A stretch of 38,872 nucleotides of DNA, from positions 1-38,872 of the forward strand of contig CAZFPK010000029.1 of NCBI GenBank assembly GCA_964521025.1, read 5' to 3'. Position 1 is the first letter of the stretch, and each line of letters starts with the position of its first letter. The position numbers and the translations under genes are program-made. The notes under the pieces were generated by a model, which saw only the letters and a program-made list of their open reading frames with translations, had not been told where the DNA came from and searched no databases. Source of the stretch: DRTC01 sp964521025 (GTDB taxonomy: Bacteria > Cloacimonadota > Cloacimonadia > Cloacimonadales > TCS61). Positions 1-7,813 of the stretch are shown here, one piece after another.

Positions 1-85
1 TTTAGTTTTTTTTAGAATTTTAGATATTTAGTTTCCGGTTTATCCGGGTTAGGTGTGGGACTTAAACTCACGAAAAGGATGAACA

Positions 86-1750
86 ATGAAAAAAATTATC
101 ATTTTAATCATCATTTTTTCAGCAGCAATTTTATCTGCAGATACGATCATCCCCTCAGGTGATGTTAGCGGAAACTGGTCTCTACCAAATTCTCCCTATT
201 TGATCGAAGGAGAAATAACTGTCCCGAACGCAGAAACTCTCAGTATCGAACCGGGAGTTCAGGTGGAATTCCAGGGACATTACAAGTTTCATATTCAAGG
301 AAGACTGCTGGCAATCGGAACAAGTTCTGACATTATAACTTTTACTATCAACGATACCACAAATTTCCATGATATGAATTTGCAGGAGGGTGCCTGGCAG
401 GGAATTCGGTTCAATAATACTCCTGCCACGAACGACTCTTCCAAGATCGTTTTCTGTAAGATCGAATATGGAAAAGCAAATGGTTTCGATCCGCCTTGTT
501 CTGGAAATGGCGGAGCGCTCTATGTAGAGAATTTCTCCAAACTGCTGGTGCAAAACTCGGAAATTTCCAGTAACAAGGCGATGCTGGGCGGAGGAATCGC
601 TCTCGATAGTAGTAATGGAGTAGTTTTCAAGAATACCATAATTTCTAATAACGAAAGCACTGGTGATGGTGGAGGTATGTATCTTATCCAATCAAATCCG
701 GTTCTTGATGGGATTATTTTCGATGATAATGATTCCAGCAGCGGTGGAGGAATGGCTTGCTGGTATGATTCATCACCAACAGTTTCTAATTCGAATTTCT
801 TAAACAATAACGGAGGAGTTCACGGTGGTGGAATTTATTGTAAGTTCGGTTCCAGTCCTGATTTGATCGATGTTGTTTTTAGAGAAAATATTTCCAGTTA
901 CGGTGCCGCAGCGAATTTTAATGATGAATCAAATCCGAGAATTGTTCGAGTTTTGATCGAAAATAATCATGCCACAAATTCGTCCGGAGCATTTTCCTGC
1001 GGATATAACTCTCATCCTAAAATAATCAATTCCACCATCGTCAATAATACAGCAGACGGAAACGGCGGAGTTTCCTACATTTATGATTCTCATCCGGTTT
1101 TTGTGAATTCCATTATCTGGAACAACGAACCTGAAGCTTTCTATTTTTCCGACTGGGATGAATTTGTTAATTCCATAACTGTAGCAAACTCTGATGTTGA
1201 AGGAGGAACAAACAGCATTGTCAATTCCGAATATGCAACCATCAACTGGCTGTCAGGAAATATCGATGCTGATCCTCAATTTATGAATGCGAATAATGAT
1301 TTCAATTTGAATTCCAATTCTCCCTGCATCGATTCCGGAATTGATTTTTTTGAGTGGAATTCGGAAGTTCTGGTCGATCTGGGATTTGACGAATATTTTG
1401 GTGCTGCTCCGGATATGGGAGTTTATGAATACGGATTTACGAATATCGAAAATGAAGAATATCAAATTTCCAACTTCAATTTAAGGAATTTTCCAAATCC
1501 GTTCCGAACTTCCACAACAATCTATTTTGATGTAGCACAAACCTCCCGGTTTGTGACTATCGAAATCTATAATATCAAAGGGCAAAAAGTAAGATCTTTT
1601 TCAAATCGGCAAGTTTCCGGTTCTTCAAAACAAAAAGTTTTTTGGGATGGAAAAGATGAGAATAATGAACCTGTTTCCGGCGGAATTTATTACTACCGAT
1701 TGCAAAACAGAGGAATTTCCCAAGTTCGGAAAATGATCCTAATGAAATAA
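86..1750 (+). CDS. Secreted right-handed beta-helix protein with C-terminal sorting-type domain
   Basis: Predicted extracellular or cell-surface protein of 554 residues. Residues 1-18 form a signal peptide (two lysines, an Ile-rich core, then LSA before ADT). Residues about 60-420 are short Gly/Asn/Ser-rich turns with recurring GGG and N-N-x motifs, the pattern of right-handed parallel beta-helix (pectate-lyase-like or polymorphic outer membrane) folds. The last 90 residues start with NFPNPF and contain YNIKGQKVR, typical of the type IX-like secretion or sorting tails common in Bacteroidota and Cloacimonadota. An AAAGGA ribosome site lies just upstream of the ATG. No catalytic residues could be assigned, so adhesion or carbohydrate binding is only a guess. 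It is followed by a strong terminator and looks monocistronic. Confidence 0.85.
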   Translation: MKKIIILIIIFSAAILSADTIIPSGDVSGNWSLPNSPYLIEGEITVPNAETLSIEPGVQVEFQGHYKFHIQGRLLAIGTSSDIITFTINDTTNFHDMNLQEGAWQGIRFNNTPATNDSSKIVFCKIEYGKANGFDPPCSGNGGALYVENFSKLLVQNSEISSNKAMLGGGIALDSSNGVVFKNTIISNNESTGDGGGMYLIQSNPVLDGIIFDDNDSSSGGGMACWYDSSPTVSNSNFLNNNGGVHGGGIYCKFGSSPDLIDVVFRENISSYGAAANFNDESNPRIVRVLIENNHATNSSGAFSCGYNSHPKIINSTIVNNTADGNGGVSYIYDSHPVFVNSIIWNNEPEAFYFSDWDEFVNSITVANSDVEGGTNSIVNSEYATINWLSGNIDADPQFMNANNDFNLNSNSPCIDSGIDFFEWNSEVLVDLGFDEYFGAAPDMGVYEYGFTNIENEEYQISNFNLRNFPNPFRTSTTIYFDVAQTSRFVTIEIYNIKGQKVRSFSNRQVSGSSKQKVFWDGKDENNEPVSGGIYYYRLQNRGISQVRKMILMK

Positions 1751-1793
1751 CAGAACAGAAGATGTAATTTCAAATTCTCAATTTAGAGATTTT

Positions 1794-1850
1794 AAAAGTT
1801 ATGTAATTTAGAAATTCAATTTCTATTTTGCATAACTTTTATTATTTTTT
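1794..1850 (+). terminator. Nested-hairpin terminator after the beta-helix gene
   Basis: Outer stem AAAAGTTATG (1794-1803) pairs perfectly with CATAACTTTT (1831-1840). An inner stem TAGAAATT/AATTTCTA (1809-1825) sits inside it. A T-rich tract follows at 1841-1850. This is a good intrinsic terminator for the upstream gene. Confidence 0.7.
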
Positions 1851-1915
1851 CAGATAAATTTTTACACTCGAAAAACTCTTTTTCAAACAAAAAAACTTCT
1901 TTCATAATTTTCGTC

Positions 1916-1956
1916 TTGACACAATCAGGCAATTCAGGAGTTTGAACCCCTGAATT
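1916..1956 (+). promoter_or_regulatory. Probable Rrf2 promoter/operator: TTGACA box and 26-bp palindrome
   Basis: A consensus TTGACA (-35) lies at 1916-1921. It is followed directly by an inverted repeat with arms AATTCAGG (1931-1938) and CCTGAATT (1949-1956), in which 22 of 26 positions are symmetric. The palindrome covers where the -10 element would be and ends 18 bases before the Rrf2 start codon. Rrf2 proteins bind such dyads as dimers, so autoregulation is the simplest reading, but it is inferred. No convincing -10 was found. Confidence 0.5.
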
Positions 1957-1974
1957 CCATGAAAAGGAGGAAAA

Positions 1975-2394
1975 ATGACTTCGATCATTAATATCAGTGA
2001 AGCAGTATCACTTGCTTTACACAGCATGGTTTATATCGCGATCTACAAAGGAAATCCCGTTAAAATAAAACAGATCGCAGAATATTTGAATGCATCCGAA
2101 ACACATTTAGCAAAAGTTCTGCAGACATTAAGCAAAAAAGGGTTTTTAAGATCGACTCGAGGTCCGAATGGCGGTTTCATTTTAGCAAAACCTGCTGAAG
2201 AAATAAGTTTCAACTTGATCTATGAATGCATCGAATCTGAAATAAGAATTGAATCATGTCCTTTTCATAAAGAATCCTGCTCTTTTACGGAATGTATTTA
2301 TGGCGATTTTCTGAATAAAATAAAATCAGATATCAAGGAATTTTTCTCTAATCGTTATATTTCGGAATTAAATCTAAAATTCAAGGAAGAATGA
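1975..2394 (+). CDS. Rrf2-family Fe-S transcriptional regulator
   Basis: A 139-residue DNA-binding regulator. Residues 1-75 form the winged helix typical of Rrf2 proteins, with the recognition part around residues 40-60 and the wing motif RGPNGGF at 62-68. Cysteines 95, 102 and 107 match the three-cysteine cluster-binding loop of IscR/NsrR relatives. The spacing C-x6-C-x4-C differs slightly from IscR C-x5-C-x5-C. Cys85 is also present. The protein probably senses iron-sulfur status, oxygen or NO through a bound cluster. An AAGGAGG ribosome site precedes the ATG and a palindrome lies just upstream. The iron-sulfur and oxygen-defence genes 1.2-6 kb downstream are plausible targets, but no matching palindrome was seen there. 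Confidence 0.88.
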   Translation: MTSIINISEAVSLALHSMVYIAIYKGNPVKIKQIAEYLNASETHLAKVLQTLSKKGFLRSTRGPNGGFILAKPAEEISFNLIYECIESEIRIESCPFHKESCSFTECIYGDFLNKIKSDIKEFFSNRYISELNLKFKEE

Positions 2395-2478
2395 AACCGG
2401 AAAACTTTTCAGATATTTAAAGTTGTAAGGAATCATTTGGAGAATATTTGGAAATGAAAAAATATGAAGATGAACTAA

Positions 2479-2597
2479 AACCCTGAAAAAGTCTCTTTCA
2501 CAAATTCTCTCAATTGACTCTTTCTGGGTTGTAAGCGGGTGACCAACCTTGAAAGTGTTAAGCAGGAAGAATAATTGAGAGAAACATTTTCAAGGTT
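2479..2597 (+). repeat. REP-like double-hairpin unit 1 (upstream of RAYT)
   Basis: Two imperfect hairpins in tandem. Hairpin A (2479-2530) pairs AACCCTGAAAAAGTC with GACTCTTTCTGGGTT. Hairpin B (2545-2597) pairs AACCTTGAAAGTGTT with AACATTTTCAAGGTT. The same A+B arrangement recurs three times after the transposase. Hairpin B ends 12 bases before the transposase ATG, next to its ribosome site. Confidence 0.85.
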
Positions 2598-2608
2598 AAT
2601 GAGGAAAA

Positions 2609-3148
2609 ATGATATATCAAGAAGGTAATTATTATCATATTTACAATCGAGGGTGCAATAAAGAAAACATTTTCTTCAGTGAAAGTGATTATAAGATGTT
2701 ATTATCCAAAATCGATCAGACAAAGGATAAGAAGAAAATTGAAATTATTGCTTATTGTTTGATACCGAATCATTACCATTTCTTGGTTCATCAGAATTCC
2801 GAACAAGCTGTTTCAGATTGGTTGAAATCTTTATTCAGCGGATATGTTCAGAAGGTAAATCGAAAATATCAAAGAAGCGGTACTTTATTTGAAAGAAGTG
2901 CTCAGCCAAAACTAATAGCAAAAGATAAATATCTGGTTGAAATAATTCATTATATCCACACTAATCCTTTGAAACACGGACTTGTGAAAAATCCTGTTGA
3001 TTGGAAATATTCAAGTTTGACTTATTATCTGGAAATTCGTCAAAATAGATTGATAAATGATAGAGTAATCAAAGAATATTTCTCTGATGGATTTAGTTAT
3101 AAAGGATCGTTTCAAGAATATTTAGAGGACAAGAAATTTGAAAACTAA
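2609..3148 (+). CDS. REP-associated tyrosine transposase (RAYT, IS200/IS605-like Y1 family)
   Basis: A 179-residue single-domain Y1 transposase. The metal-binding HUH motif is seen as PNHYHFLV (His55 and His57). The candidate catalytic tyrosine is Tyr115 in HYIHTNP, a context characteristic of RAYT proteins, and the WKYSS segment near residue 136 is also typical. These enzymes cut and join single-stranded REP hairpins and are usually domesticated single-copy genes, not selfish IS. A GAGGAAA ribosome site precedes the ATG. The gene is intact and is framed by four copies of a double-hairpin repeat, one upstream and three downstream. Its TAA stop overlaps the first base of unit 2. The association is strong evidence for a functional REP/RAYT pair. 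Confidence 0.92.
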   Translation: MIYQEGNYYHIYNRGCNKENIFFSESDYKMLLSKIDQTKDKKKIEIIAYCLIPNHYHFLVHQNSEQAVSDWLKSLFSGYVQKVNRKYQRSGTLFERSAQPKLIAKDKYLVEIIHYIHTNPLKHGLVKNPVDWKYSSLTYYLEIRQNRLINDRVIKEYFSDGFSYKGSFQEYLEDKKFEN

Positions 3149-3265
3149 ACCCTGAAAAAGTCTCTTTCACAAATTCTCTCGATTGACTCTTTCTGGGTTG
3201 GAGAGGTGAAAGAAACCTTGAAAGTGTTAAGCAGGAAGAAAAATTGAGAGAAACATTTTCAAGGT
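3148..3265 (+). repeat. REP-like double-hairpin unit 2
   Basis: Near-identical to unit 1. Hairpin A is 3148-3199 and hairpin B 3214-3265, with the same loop sequences apart from a few substitutions. It begins inside the transposase stop codon. Confidence 0.85.
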
Positions 3266-3269
3266 AACG

Positions 3270-3417
3270 ACTCTGAAAAAGTCTCTTTCAAGATTTCTCT
3301 CACTTGACTCTTTCAGGGTTTATCCGGGTTGAAATTTTAAATCAGGCTTGGATTGAAATGAAAGAAACCTTGAAAGTGTTAAGCAGGAAAAATTATTGGA
3401 AGAAACATTTTCAAGGT
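3270..3417 (+). repeat. REP-like double-hairpin unit 3
   Basis: Hairpin A (3270-3320) and hairpin B (3366-3417) are conserved. The spacer between them is longer than in units 1 and 2 (45 bases against 14). Hairpin A stem differences are partly compensated by matching changes on the other arm (CTCTGAAA with TTTCAGGG). Confidence 0.8.
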
Positions 3418-3421
3418 CAAA

Positions 3422-3545
3422 AACTCTGAAAAGGCTTCTTTCAATAATTCATTCAATAAGCCCTTTCAGAGCTGAAAAAGAAAATCAAAGAAGAAACCTT
3501 GAAATCGCTAAACAAGAAGAAAAATTGATGGAAGCGTTTCAAGGT
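3422..3545 (+). repeat. REP-like double-hairpin unit 4, diverged, next to the sdhA start
   Basis: The most diverged copy. Hairpin A (3423-3473) has stem ACTCTGAAAAGGCTT with AAGCCCTTTCAGAGCT, where the lower stem has changed on both arms so pairing is kept. Hairpin B (3495-3545) is AACCTTGAAATCGCT with AGCGTTTCAAGGT, again with covarying bases. It ends 20 bases before the sdhA ATG, so it may lie in that gene's leader. The 3149-3565 stretch holds only these repeats. Confidence 0.75.
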
Positions 3546-3565
3546 CAAAAAATAACGGAGGTAAT

Positions 3566-5254
3566 ATGGATCATCATGTATTGATCATTGGAAGCGGACT
3601 TGCCGGAATGAGATCTGCTCTTGCTGCCAAAGAAGCAGGTGTTTCTTGTGCAGTTCTCTCCCTGGTTTATCCGGTCAGATCGCATTCGGTAGCAGCTCAA
3701 GGCGGAATCAATGCGGCTTTATGCAATGTTCCGGAAGGAAAGGACGATACCTGGGAAAAACATGCTTATGATACTGTCAAAGGAAGCGATTTCCTGGCAG
3801 ATCAGAAAGCCGTCGAGACTTTAACCAAAAATGCGATTCCAGCAGTTTATGAATTGGAATCGTTCGGAGTTCCTTTCTCCAGATTGGATGATGGGAAAGT
3901 TGCCCAAAGACCGTTCGGCGGCGGAGCTTTTCCGAGAACATGTTATGCGGAAGACAGAACCGGTCATAATCTTCTGCATGCTCTTTACCAGCAATGTATC
4001 AAAGAAGAAATCGAATTCTTCGATGAATGGCTGGTTTTGGAATTGATCGTCGAAAATGGAAAAACAAAAGGTGTGGTCGCAATGGATATTAAATCCGGTG
4101 AGATCAAAATATTCGGAGCAAAATCGGTTATTTTTGCAACCGGCGGAGCAGGCAGAATTTATGCTCAATCGACCAACGCTTTGATCAATGCCGGCAGCGG
4201 AATTGCAGTTGCTTATCATGCCGGAATTCCCATCAAAGATATGGAATTTGTCCAGTTCCATCCAACCACACTTTACGGAACAAATATCCTCATCACCGAA
4301 GGAGCAAGAGGTGAAGGCGGATACTTGAAAAACAAAAACGGCGAAAGATTTATGGAAAGATATGCACCCAAAAATATGGAACTGGCTCCGCGCGATATTG
4401 TTGCTCGTGCAATCATCACAGAAATCAATAAAGGACACGCATTCGACGATGCGTATGTTCATCTCGACCTGACTCATTTAGGAGTAGATAAGATCAATGA
4501 AAGACTACCGGGAATCCGCGAAATCGGAATCGATTTTGCCGGAATCGATGCCGTCGAAGCACCTTTACCTGTTCAACCCGGACAACACTACACAATGGGT
4601 GGCATCGATTGTAACGAGAAATGCAAAACTTTTGTCAAAGGCGTTTATGCAGCCGGAGAATGTTCCTGCGTTTCCGTGCACGGAGCGAATCGTTTAGGCG
4701 GGAATTCGCTTTTGGAAACAGTTGTATTCGGAAAAATCGCCGGTGAAAATGCAGCTGAATTTTCCAAATCGGTTGCTGCTGTTTCAGATATTTCTGAAAA
4801 TTATAAAACCAAATGGGAAGACAAATTCGCTATTCTTTTTAATGGAAAAGGCGACAAGACAGTTGGTGAGATTAGAACCAATCTGCGTAAATTGATGATT
4901 AAAAAAGTCGGTGTTTATCGAAACCGGAAAGATTTGAAATCCGCAGTTGATGAGATCAAAAACCTGAAAGAACAATTTGCTTCTATTTCCTTAACTTCCA
5001 AATCGAGAGAATTCAACCTGGAACTGGTTTCAGTCACCGAATTGGAAGGAATGCTCGATCTGGCTTTGGCTATTACAGAAGGTGCTTTGAATCGTGAAGA
5101 AAGCCGCGGTTCACACGCCAGAACAGACTTCACGGAAAGAAATGATCAGGATTGGCTGCATCACACGATTGCCAAATTCAGTCCCGAAGGTCCGATATTC
5201 TCCAAAAAAAATGTCGATATCTCACTCTGGGAACCAAAGGAAAGGAGGTACTAA
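3566..5254 (+). CDS. sdhA: Succinate dehydrogenase/fumarate reductase flavoprotein subunit
   Basis: A 562-residue FAD subunit that interconverts succinate and fumarate. The dinucleotide-binding motif GSGLAG is at residues 9-14. RSHSVAAQGG places His40 at the usual covalent FAD attachment site. QFHPT, the TEGARGEGG/NGERFM segment, the APRDIVAR arginine and HYTMGG match the substrate-binding and capping regions. The start is fixed by GGAGG eight bases before the ATG. It overlaps the iron-sulfur subunit by one base (TAATG), so the two are translationally coupled. No membrane anchor subunit follows. In an anaerobe fumarate reduction is at least as likely as succinate oxidation, and the direction cannot be told from sequence. 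Confidence 0.93.
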   Translation: MDHHVLIIGSGLAGMRSALAAKEAGVSCAVLSLVYPVRSHSVAAQGGINAALCNVPEGKDDTWEKHAYDTVKGSDFLADQKAVETLTKNAIPAVYELESFGVPFSRLDDGKVAQRPFGGGAFPRTCYAEDRTGHNLLHALYQQCIKEEIEFFDEWLVLELIVENGKTKGVVAMDIKSGEIKIFGAKSVIFATGGAGRIYAQSTNALINAGSGIAVAYHAGIPIKDMEFVQFHPTTLYGTNILITEGARGEGGYLKNKNGERFMERYAPKNMELAPRDIVARAIITEINKGHAFDDAYVHLDLTHLGVDKINERLPGIREIGIDFAGIDAVEAPLPVQPGQHYTMGGIDCNEKCKTFVKGVYAAGECSCVSVHGANRLGGNSLLETVVFGKIAGENAAEFSKSVAAVSDISENYKTKWEDKFAILFNGKGDKTVGEIRTNLRKLMIKKVGVYRNRKDLKSAVDEIKNLKEQFASISLTSKSREFNLELVSVTELEGMLDLALAITEGALNREESRGSHARTDFTERNDQDWLHHTIAKFSPEGPIFSKKNVDISLWEPKERRY

Positions 5255-5961
5255 TGACTGACGCTGAATTCAAAGTAAAAAGATTCGATCCTGCGGGAAA
5301 TAAAAGTTGGATCGATACCTACACAGTTCCGGTTGAAAAAGGAATGACAGTCCTCGAAGGTTTATGGTACATCATGCAGCATCTCGATGGTTCTTTGAGT
5401 TTCCGATATTCCTGTCGCGGTGCAGTTTGCGGTTCGTGTGCGATGATGATCAACGGCACGATTACGCTTGCCTGCAAAACTCAAATCGCTGATTTATTAC
5501 CGGGAAAAATTAAAATCGAACCGATTCCGAGATTTAAAGTATTGAAGGATCTGGTTGTTGACATGGAACTTTTCCTGGAAAAATATCGCTCCCTCAAACC
5601 GTATATGAAAAACGATTTCTCCGGAAAAGAAACCTTGCAGTCACCTGCTGAAAGACAGGAAATCGCTTTATCATCAACCTGTATTCTGTGTGCTTCCTGT
5701 CACTCATCATGTCCATTCACCGGTTTTGATCCGGATTATCTCGGTCCGGCTACTCTGACTGCTGCTCATCGCTTCACTTTTGACAGTAGGAACGAGCAAA
5801 GTCTTGCAGTTTTGAGTGACATTAATCAAACAAAAGGTGCTCTCGGATGTAAGACAATCAGTCGCTGCACGGATACTTGTCCGCGCGAGATCGAACCATC
5901 AAAACGGATCAAAGATTTGAAGAATCTGATCAAAGAAAAAAGTTATAAAGGCGAAATTTAG
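5254..5961 (+). CDS. sdhB: Succinate dehydrogenase/fumarate reductase iron-sulfur subunit
   Basis: A 235-residue electron-transfer subunit. Cys54, 59, 62 and 74 form the plant-ferredoxin-type [2Fe-2S] site (CRGAVCGSC...C). Cys143, 146, 149 with 153 and the later Cys199, 205 and 209 (GCKTISRCTDTCP) supply the [4Fe-4S] and [3Fe-4S] centres. The start was set at 5254, not at an earlier in-frame ATG at 5152, because 5254 has AAAGGAGG upstream and gives the family's normal N-terminus. The earlier start would overlap sdhA by about 100 bases. The usual cytochrome b anchor (SdhC/D) is absent, as is a C-terminal CCG domain. The next gene, eight bases on, is a flavodiiron protein. Confidence 0.93.
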   Translation: MTDAEFKVKRFDPAGNKSWIDTYTVPVEKGMTVLEGLWYIMQHLDGSLSFRYSCRGAVCGSCAMMINGTITLACKTQIADLLPGKIKIEPIPRFKVLKDLVVDMELFLEKYRSLKPYMKNDFSGKETLQSPAERQEIALSSTCILCASCHSSCPFTGFDPDYLGPATLTAAHRFTFDSRNEQSLAVLSDINQTKGALGCKTISRCTDTCPREIEPSKRIKDLKNLIKEKSYKGEI

Positions 5962-5969
5962 GAGGAATT

Positions 5970-7166
5970 ATGGGAAACAAACATATAGCAGAAGTAACAA
6001 AAGATATCTACTGGATTGGCAGTGTTGATTGGAATATCCGTGATTTTCACGGTTTTACGATTCCCAAGGGAGCCTCTTACAATGCGTATTTCATCAAAGG
6101 CGATGAACCTACTTTGATCGATACCGTCAAATCAGAATTTGGTGATGAATTGATCGCCAAGATTTCCGAACTGATTGATCCGAAAGAATTGAAACATTTT
6201 ATCGTCAATCATATCGAACCTGATCATTCGGGTGCTTTCACAAAAGTTTTGGAAGCATGTCCGAACGCAAAAATTTATGCTTCGGAAATTGCTAAAATCG
6301 GTTTGGAAAAATACTATCAATTCGATCGGGAAATTATTGTTCTCAAATCGGGAGAAGAACGCATCATCAACGGCAAAAGATTCCAGTTTCTGGAAATTCC
6401 GATGGCTCATTGGCCCGACAGCATGGTTTCCTGGCTTCCGGATGAGAAGATCCTCTTTTCTTCCGATGCTTTCGGACAATTCATCGCTACTTCCGAACGC
6501 TTCGATTATGAAATGGATCCACCTCCGTATACAGATGCTTCCGTCTATTATGCAAACATCATTCTGCCTTACAATCATTCAGTCGTAAAAACAGTGGAAG
6601 CGATGCAGGCACTGAATGTTGCTCCGGAAAAAATCCTGCCGGATCACGGCATCATCTGGACAAAACATATTCCGGATATTTTCAATCATTATGTCAGTTG
6701 GGCAACCGGTTCCTGCACCAAAGGAGTTCTCATCCTTTACGATACAATGTGGAAATCGACTGAAATAATGATGGAGAGACTACATGACGGATTCGTTAAG
6801 AACGGAGTCGATATCAATGTCCTGAAATTGCGTGCAACACCTTTGAGTACTGTCGTCGATAATATCATGCATTCCAAAGTCATCTTGATCGGTTCTCCGA
6901 CCATGAATGATACGATCTTCCCTTCCATCGGAACTCTTTTGAGTTATATTCAAGGTTTGAATCCTGGTCCGGGCAGATTATGGTCTGCGTTCGGTTCTTA
7001 CGGCTGGGGCGGAGGTGCTGTCGATCATATCATGAAATTCTATAAGGAAAATCAGTATGAGATCGTTGCTGAACCTGTTGAAGCGAAATTCAAACCGGAT
7101 TGTGATGAGAATAAAGCATTGGAAGAGATGGTGAAGACGATTGTTTGGAAACTGAAAGAATCGTAA
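5970..7166 (+). CDS. fprA: Flavodiiron protein (A-type flavoprotein, O2/NO reductase)
   Basis: A 398-residue cytosolic enzyme that reduces O2 to water or NO to N2O. The N-terminal metallo-beta-lactamase fold carries diiron ligands His81, Glu83 and Asp85 (NHIEPDH), with later His, Asp (SSDAFGQF) and His (PDHGIIW) ligands. The C-terminal flavodoxin domain begins near residue 255 (LILYDTMWKSTE) and includes the GSPTMN and GSYGWGGG FMN loops. There is no rubredoxin or flavin-reductase extension, so this is class A and needs an external donor. It is preceded by GGAGG and probably cotranscribed with sdhAB. The downstream ferritin-like genes support a role in oxygen detoxification. Confidence 0.94.
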   Translation: MGNKHIAEVTKDIYWIGSVDWNIRDFHGFTIPKGASYNAYFIKGDEPTLIDTVKSEFGDELIAKISELIDPKELKHFIVNHIEPDHSGAFTKVLEACPNAKIYASEIAKIGLEKYYQFDREIIVLKSGEERIINGKRFQFLEIPMAHWPDSMVSWLPDEKILFSSDAFGQFIATSERFDYEMDPPPYTDASVYYANIILPYNHSVVKTVEAMQALNVAPEKILPDHGIIWTKHIPDIFNHYVSWATGSCTKGVLILYDTMWKSTEIMMERLHDGFVKNGVDINVLKLRATPLSTVVDNIMHSKVILIGSPTMNDTIFPSIGTLLSYIQGLNPGPGRLWSAFGSYGWGGGAVDHIMKFYKENQYEIVAEPVEAKFKPDCDENKALEEMVKTIVWKLKES

Positions 7167-7167
7167 A

Positions 7168-7231
7168 ACAAGATGCTGATCTTGTTATTATTATACTTCC
7201 GAAGTTTCAAATACTTCGGAAGTATATTTTT
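7168..7231 (+). terminator. Double-hairpin terminator after the flavodiiron gene
   Basis: First hairpin: AACAAGAT/ATCTTGTT (7168-7187, loop GCTG). Second: ATACTTCCGAAGT (7194-7206) pairs perfectly over 13 bases with ACTTCGGAAGTAT (7214-7226), followed by ATTTTT. The first hairpin resembles the CAAGAT/ATCTTG hairpin of the tandem repeat at 24.1 kb. Confidence 0.75.
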
Positions 7232-7290
7232 AAGAGATAATTTCAAAAAATAATAGACAATAATTCTCCCTTCCAAAAAAAAGTTTCGTT

Positions 7291-7316
7291 GAGATGTGCG
7301 AGTATTAACACATCTC
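7291..7316 (+). promoter_or_regulatory. Inverted repeat upstream of the ferritin-like operon
   Basis: Perfect 8-base arms GAGATGTG (7291-7298) and CACATCTC (7309-7316) are separated by 10 bases and end 27 bases before the first start codon. The centres of the arms are 18 bases apart, compatible with a dimeric repressor site. It could equally be a leader hairpin. No regulator can be assigned. Confidence 0.4.
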
Positions 7317-7343
7317 GACAAAATTTTTAAAGAGGAGATTATT

Positions 7344-7796
7344 ATGAACAGGAAAAATTTTGACAAAATAATCGATTTTGCTGTAGAAAGAGAAAAAGCA
7401 GCAGTCGTATTTTACCGGGAATTACAGGGAAAAGCAAAATTCGAAGCCCAGAAAGAGATGTTGAAAGAATTTGAAGAAATGGAAAAAGGACACATCACAG
7501 TTCTGGAAAACATCCGTAAAAAAGGATTTGTAAAAATCGAACAAAAAGAAGTACAGGATTTAAAGATCAGCGATTATACTGTTTCCATCGAACCTTATGA
7601 CGATATGGACTACCAGGATATCCTGATCATTGCCATGAAAAGAGAAGAATCCGCAACTAAACTTTATAAAGATATGGCAGCCAGGTTTCAGGGAACCGAT
7701 ATTCAGAAACTTTTTTTAAGACTTTCAGCAGAAGAAGCAGGACATAAACTCAGATTTGAAAAACTTTATGATGATGATATCTTAAAAGAAAATTAA
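7344..7796 (+). CDS. Rubrerythrin-like ferritin-family protein (no rubredoxin domain)
   Basis: A 150-residue four-helix diiron protein. It has two E...EExxH-type half-motifs: an early Glu in VEREKAAVVFY with EEMEKGH near residue 50, and KREESATKLY with EEAGH near residue 130, as in rubrerythrins that reduce peroxide. The C-terminal rubredoxin domain is missing, so electrons must come from elsewhere. The start at 7344 was chosen over an in-frame one at 7296 because AGAGGAG lies just before it. It is the first of three tandem ferritin-like genes and is more diverged than the next two. Confidence 0.8.
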   Translation: MNRKNFDKIIDFAVEREKAAVVFYRELQGKAKFEAQKEMLKEFEEMEKGHITVLENIRKKGFVKIEQKEVQDLKISDYTVSIEPYDDMDYQDILIIAMKREESATKLYKDMAARFQGTDIQKLFLRLSAEEAGHKLRFEKLYDDDILKEN

Positions 7797-7813
7797 ATTT
7801 TCCGGAGGATGCA

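Noticed and set aside
2479..3545. CRISPR-like or attachment-site array
   Set aside because: Four units with two hairpins each and a Y1 transposase in the middle fit REP/RAYT; spacing is irregular.
3396..3584. Small plus-strand open frame of 62 codons before sdhA
   Set aside because: It runs through repeat units 3 and 4 and overlaps the sdhA start in another frame. Its sequence is explained by the hairpins.
3821..4477. Long open frame antisense to sdhA (218 codons)
   Set aside because: It is a codon-bias shadow of a strongly supported flavoprotein gene, with no ribosome site or recognisable domain.
5152..5253. Upstream start for the sdhB gene
   Set aside because: It would overlap sdhA by about 100 bases and add an unrelated 34-residue N-terminus; ATG at 5254 has an excellent ribosome site.
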